Shown piece after piece: positions 63,689 to 64,000 of a DNA stretch of 64,000 bases. How positions within the stretch are numbered: position 1 is the stretch's first letter; the number at the start of each line of letters is the position of its first letter. A program made the position numbers and the translations under genes. Below the pieces are notes generated by a model that searched no databases, was not told the origin of the DNA, and saw nothing but the letters and a program-made list of their open reading frames with translations. The stretch is taken from positions 186,001 through 250,000 of the forward strand of contig NZ_JAUCBP010000012.1 in the NCBI RefSeq assembly GCF_030362855.1, given 5' to 3'. The stretch comes from Neoalteromonas arenosi. GTDB lineage: Bacteria; Pseudomonadota; Gammaproteobacteria; Enterobacterales; Alteromonadaceae.

Positions 63689-64000
63689 GTGGATATTATT
63701 CAAAGCTACGGCTTAATTCTGATTATTTTGGCAGCCGTGTTCGGTTTCATCATGGCCTGGGGTATTGGTGCCAATGATGTGGCCAATGCTATGGGGACCT
63801 CGGTAGGGTCCAAAGCGTTAACCATTAAGCAAGCCATCCTTATAGCGATGGTATTTGAGTTCGCTGGCGCGTACCTAGCGGGTGGTGAAGTTACTTCTAC
63901 TATACGCAAAGGTATTATTGACGCCGGGTATTTCGTCGATATTCCAGAATACCTTGTCCTTGGGATGATTTCGGCTTTGTTAGCTGCGGGCATATGGCTA
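63689..64000 (+). CDS. pit: Low-affinity inorganic phosphate transporter, Pit family (partial)
   Basis: The first 104 codons of a phosphate:cation symporter (PF01384). The Pit signature GANDVANAMGTSVGSKALTIKQA lies at about residues 27-49 after the first helix, followed by the helix MVFEFAGAYLAGGEVTSTIRKG. The start is GTG 63689 with AAAGG about 10 bases upstream. It lies after phoU with a 165-base gap, so it may have its own promoter. The rest is outside the window. Confidence 0.92.
   Translation, partial: MDIIQSYGLILIILAAVFGFIMAWGIGANDVANAMGTSVGSKALTIKQAILIAMVFEFAGAYLAGGEVTSTIRKGIIDAGYFVDIPEYLVLGMISALLAAGIWL

Overview
The window is about 64 kb of ordinary-looking chromosome from a gammaproteobacterium with moderate GC, probably a marine or other free-living aquatic heterotroph; the order cannot be fixed from sequence alone. 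The placement rests on gene order. djlA-xerD-dsbC-recJ, recO-pdxJ-acpS, rlmD-relA-mazG, rplM-rpsI-petABC-sspAB, glnA-ntrB-ntrC, zapE/zapG-degQ-degS, tkt-epd-pgk-aldolase and ppk-ppx beside pst-phoU are all arrangements known from Gammaproteobacteria. A MetJ-type operator array in front of metK, an FNR/ANR box in front of adhE, NtrC boxes around glnA/ntrBC and large Pseudomonas-style PstC/PstA proteins agree with this. I saw no insertion sequence, prophage, CRISPR array, tRNA or 16S/23S/5S rRNA gene.

Layout. 0-11 kb: recombination, repair and periplasmic folding (djlA end, xerD, dsbC, recJ, a 95-aa unknown, recO, a GNAT acetyltransferase), then pdxJ, acpS, rlmD, relA and mazG, nearly all co-oriented with short gaps or overlaps. 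11-19.6 kb: a substrate-binding-like periplasmic protein, the rplM-rpsI operon behind a highly structured leader, the cytochrome bc1 operon petABC, sspA-sspB, a membrane GGDEF protein and the Mg2+ transporter MgtE. 19.7-25 kb: adhE with a well-positioned FNR/ANR promoter, an isolated glgC and a small multi-pass membrane protein. 25-29.9 kb: the nitrogen regulon core ntrC, ntrB, a DUF4124 gene and glnA, with a sigma-54 promoter and three NtrC dyads. 29.9-40.4 kb: typA, a SemiSWEET, fadH, a phosphotransferase-like gene, degS, a degP/degQ-type protease, zapG, zapE and a YebC-family gene.

40.4-48.4 kb is the most accessory-looking part. It holds a REP-like hairpin, an internally duplicated membrane protein, an unrecognised two-gene operon (a CorA-like-topology membrane protein plus a periplasmic binding-protein/SH3-like fusion), rnpB, a DnaQ-like exonuclease, a DesK/NarL-type two-component system divergent from a DUF2306-like membrane gene across a long perfect inverted repeat, and metK. 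48.5-54 kb: the central-carbon operon tkt-epd-pgk ending in a class I aldolase. 54-64 kb: phosphate metabolism. A GcvR-like ACT protein, ppk and ppx run leftward, while pstC-pstA-pstB-phoU and a truncated Pit-type transporter run rightward; no pstS gene is present.

Best candidates for something undescribed are the 41.0-43.4 kb two-gene operon, with the duplicated membrane protein next to it, and the two-component system whose 30-bp dyad sits between the kinase and the DUF2306-like gene. Everything else is largely recognisable housekeeping with informative regulatory sites.
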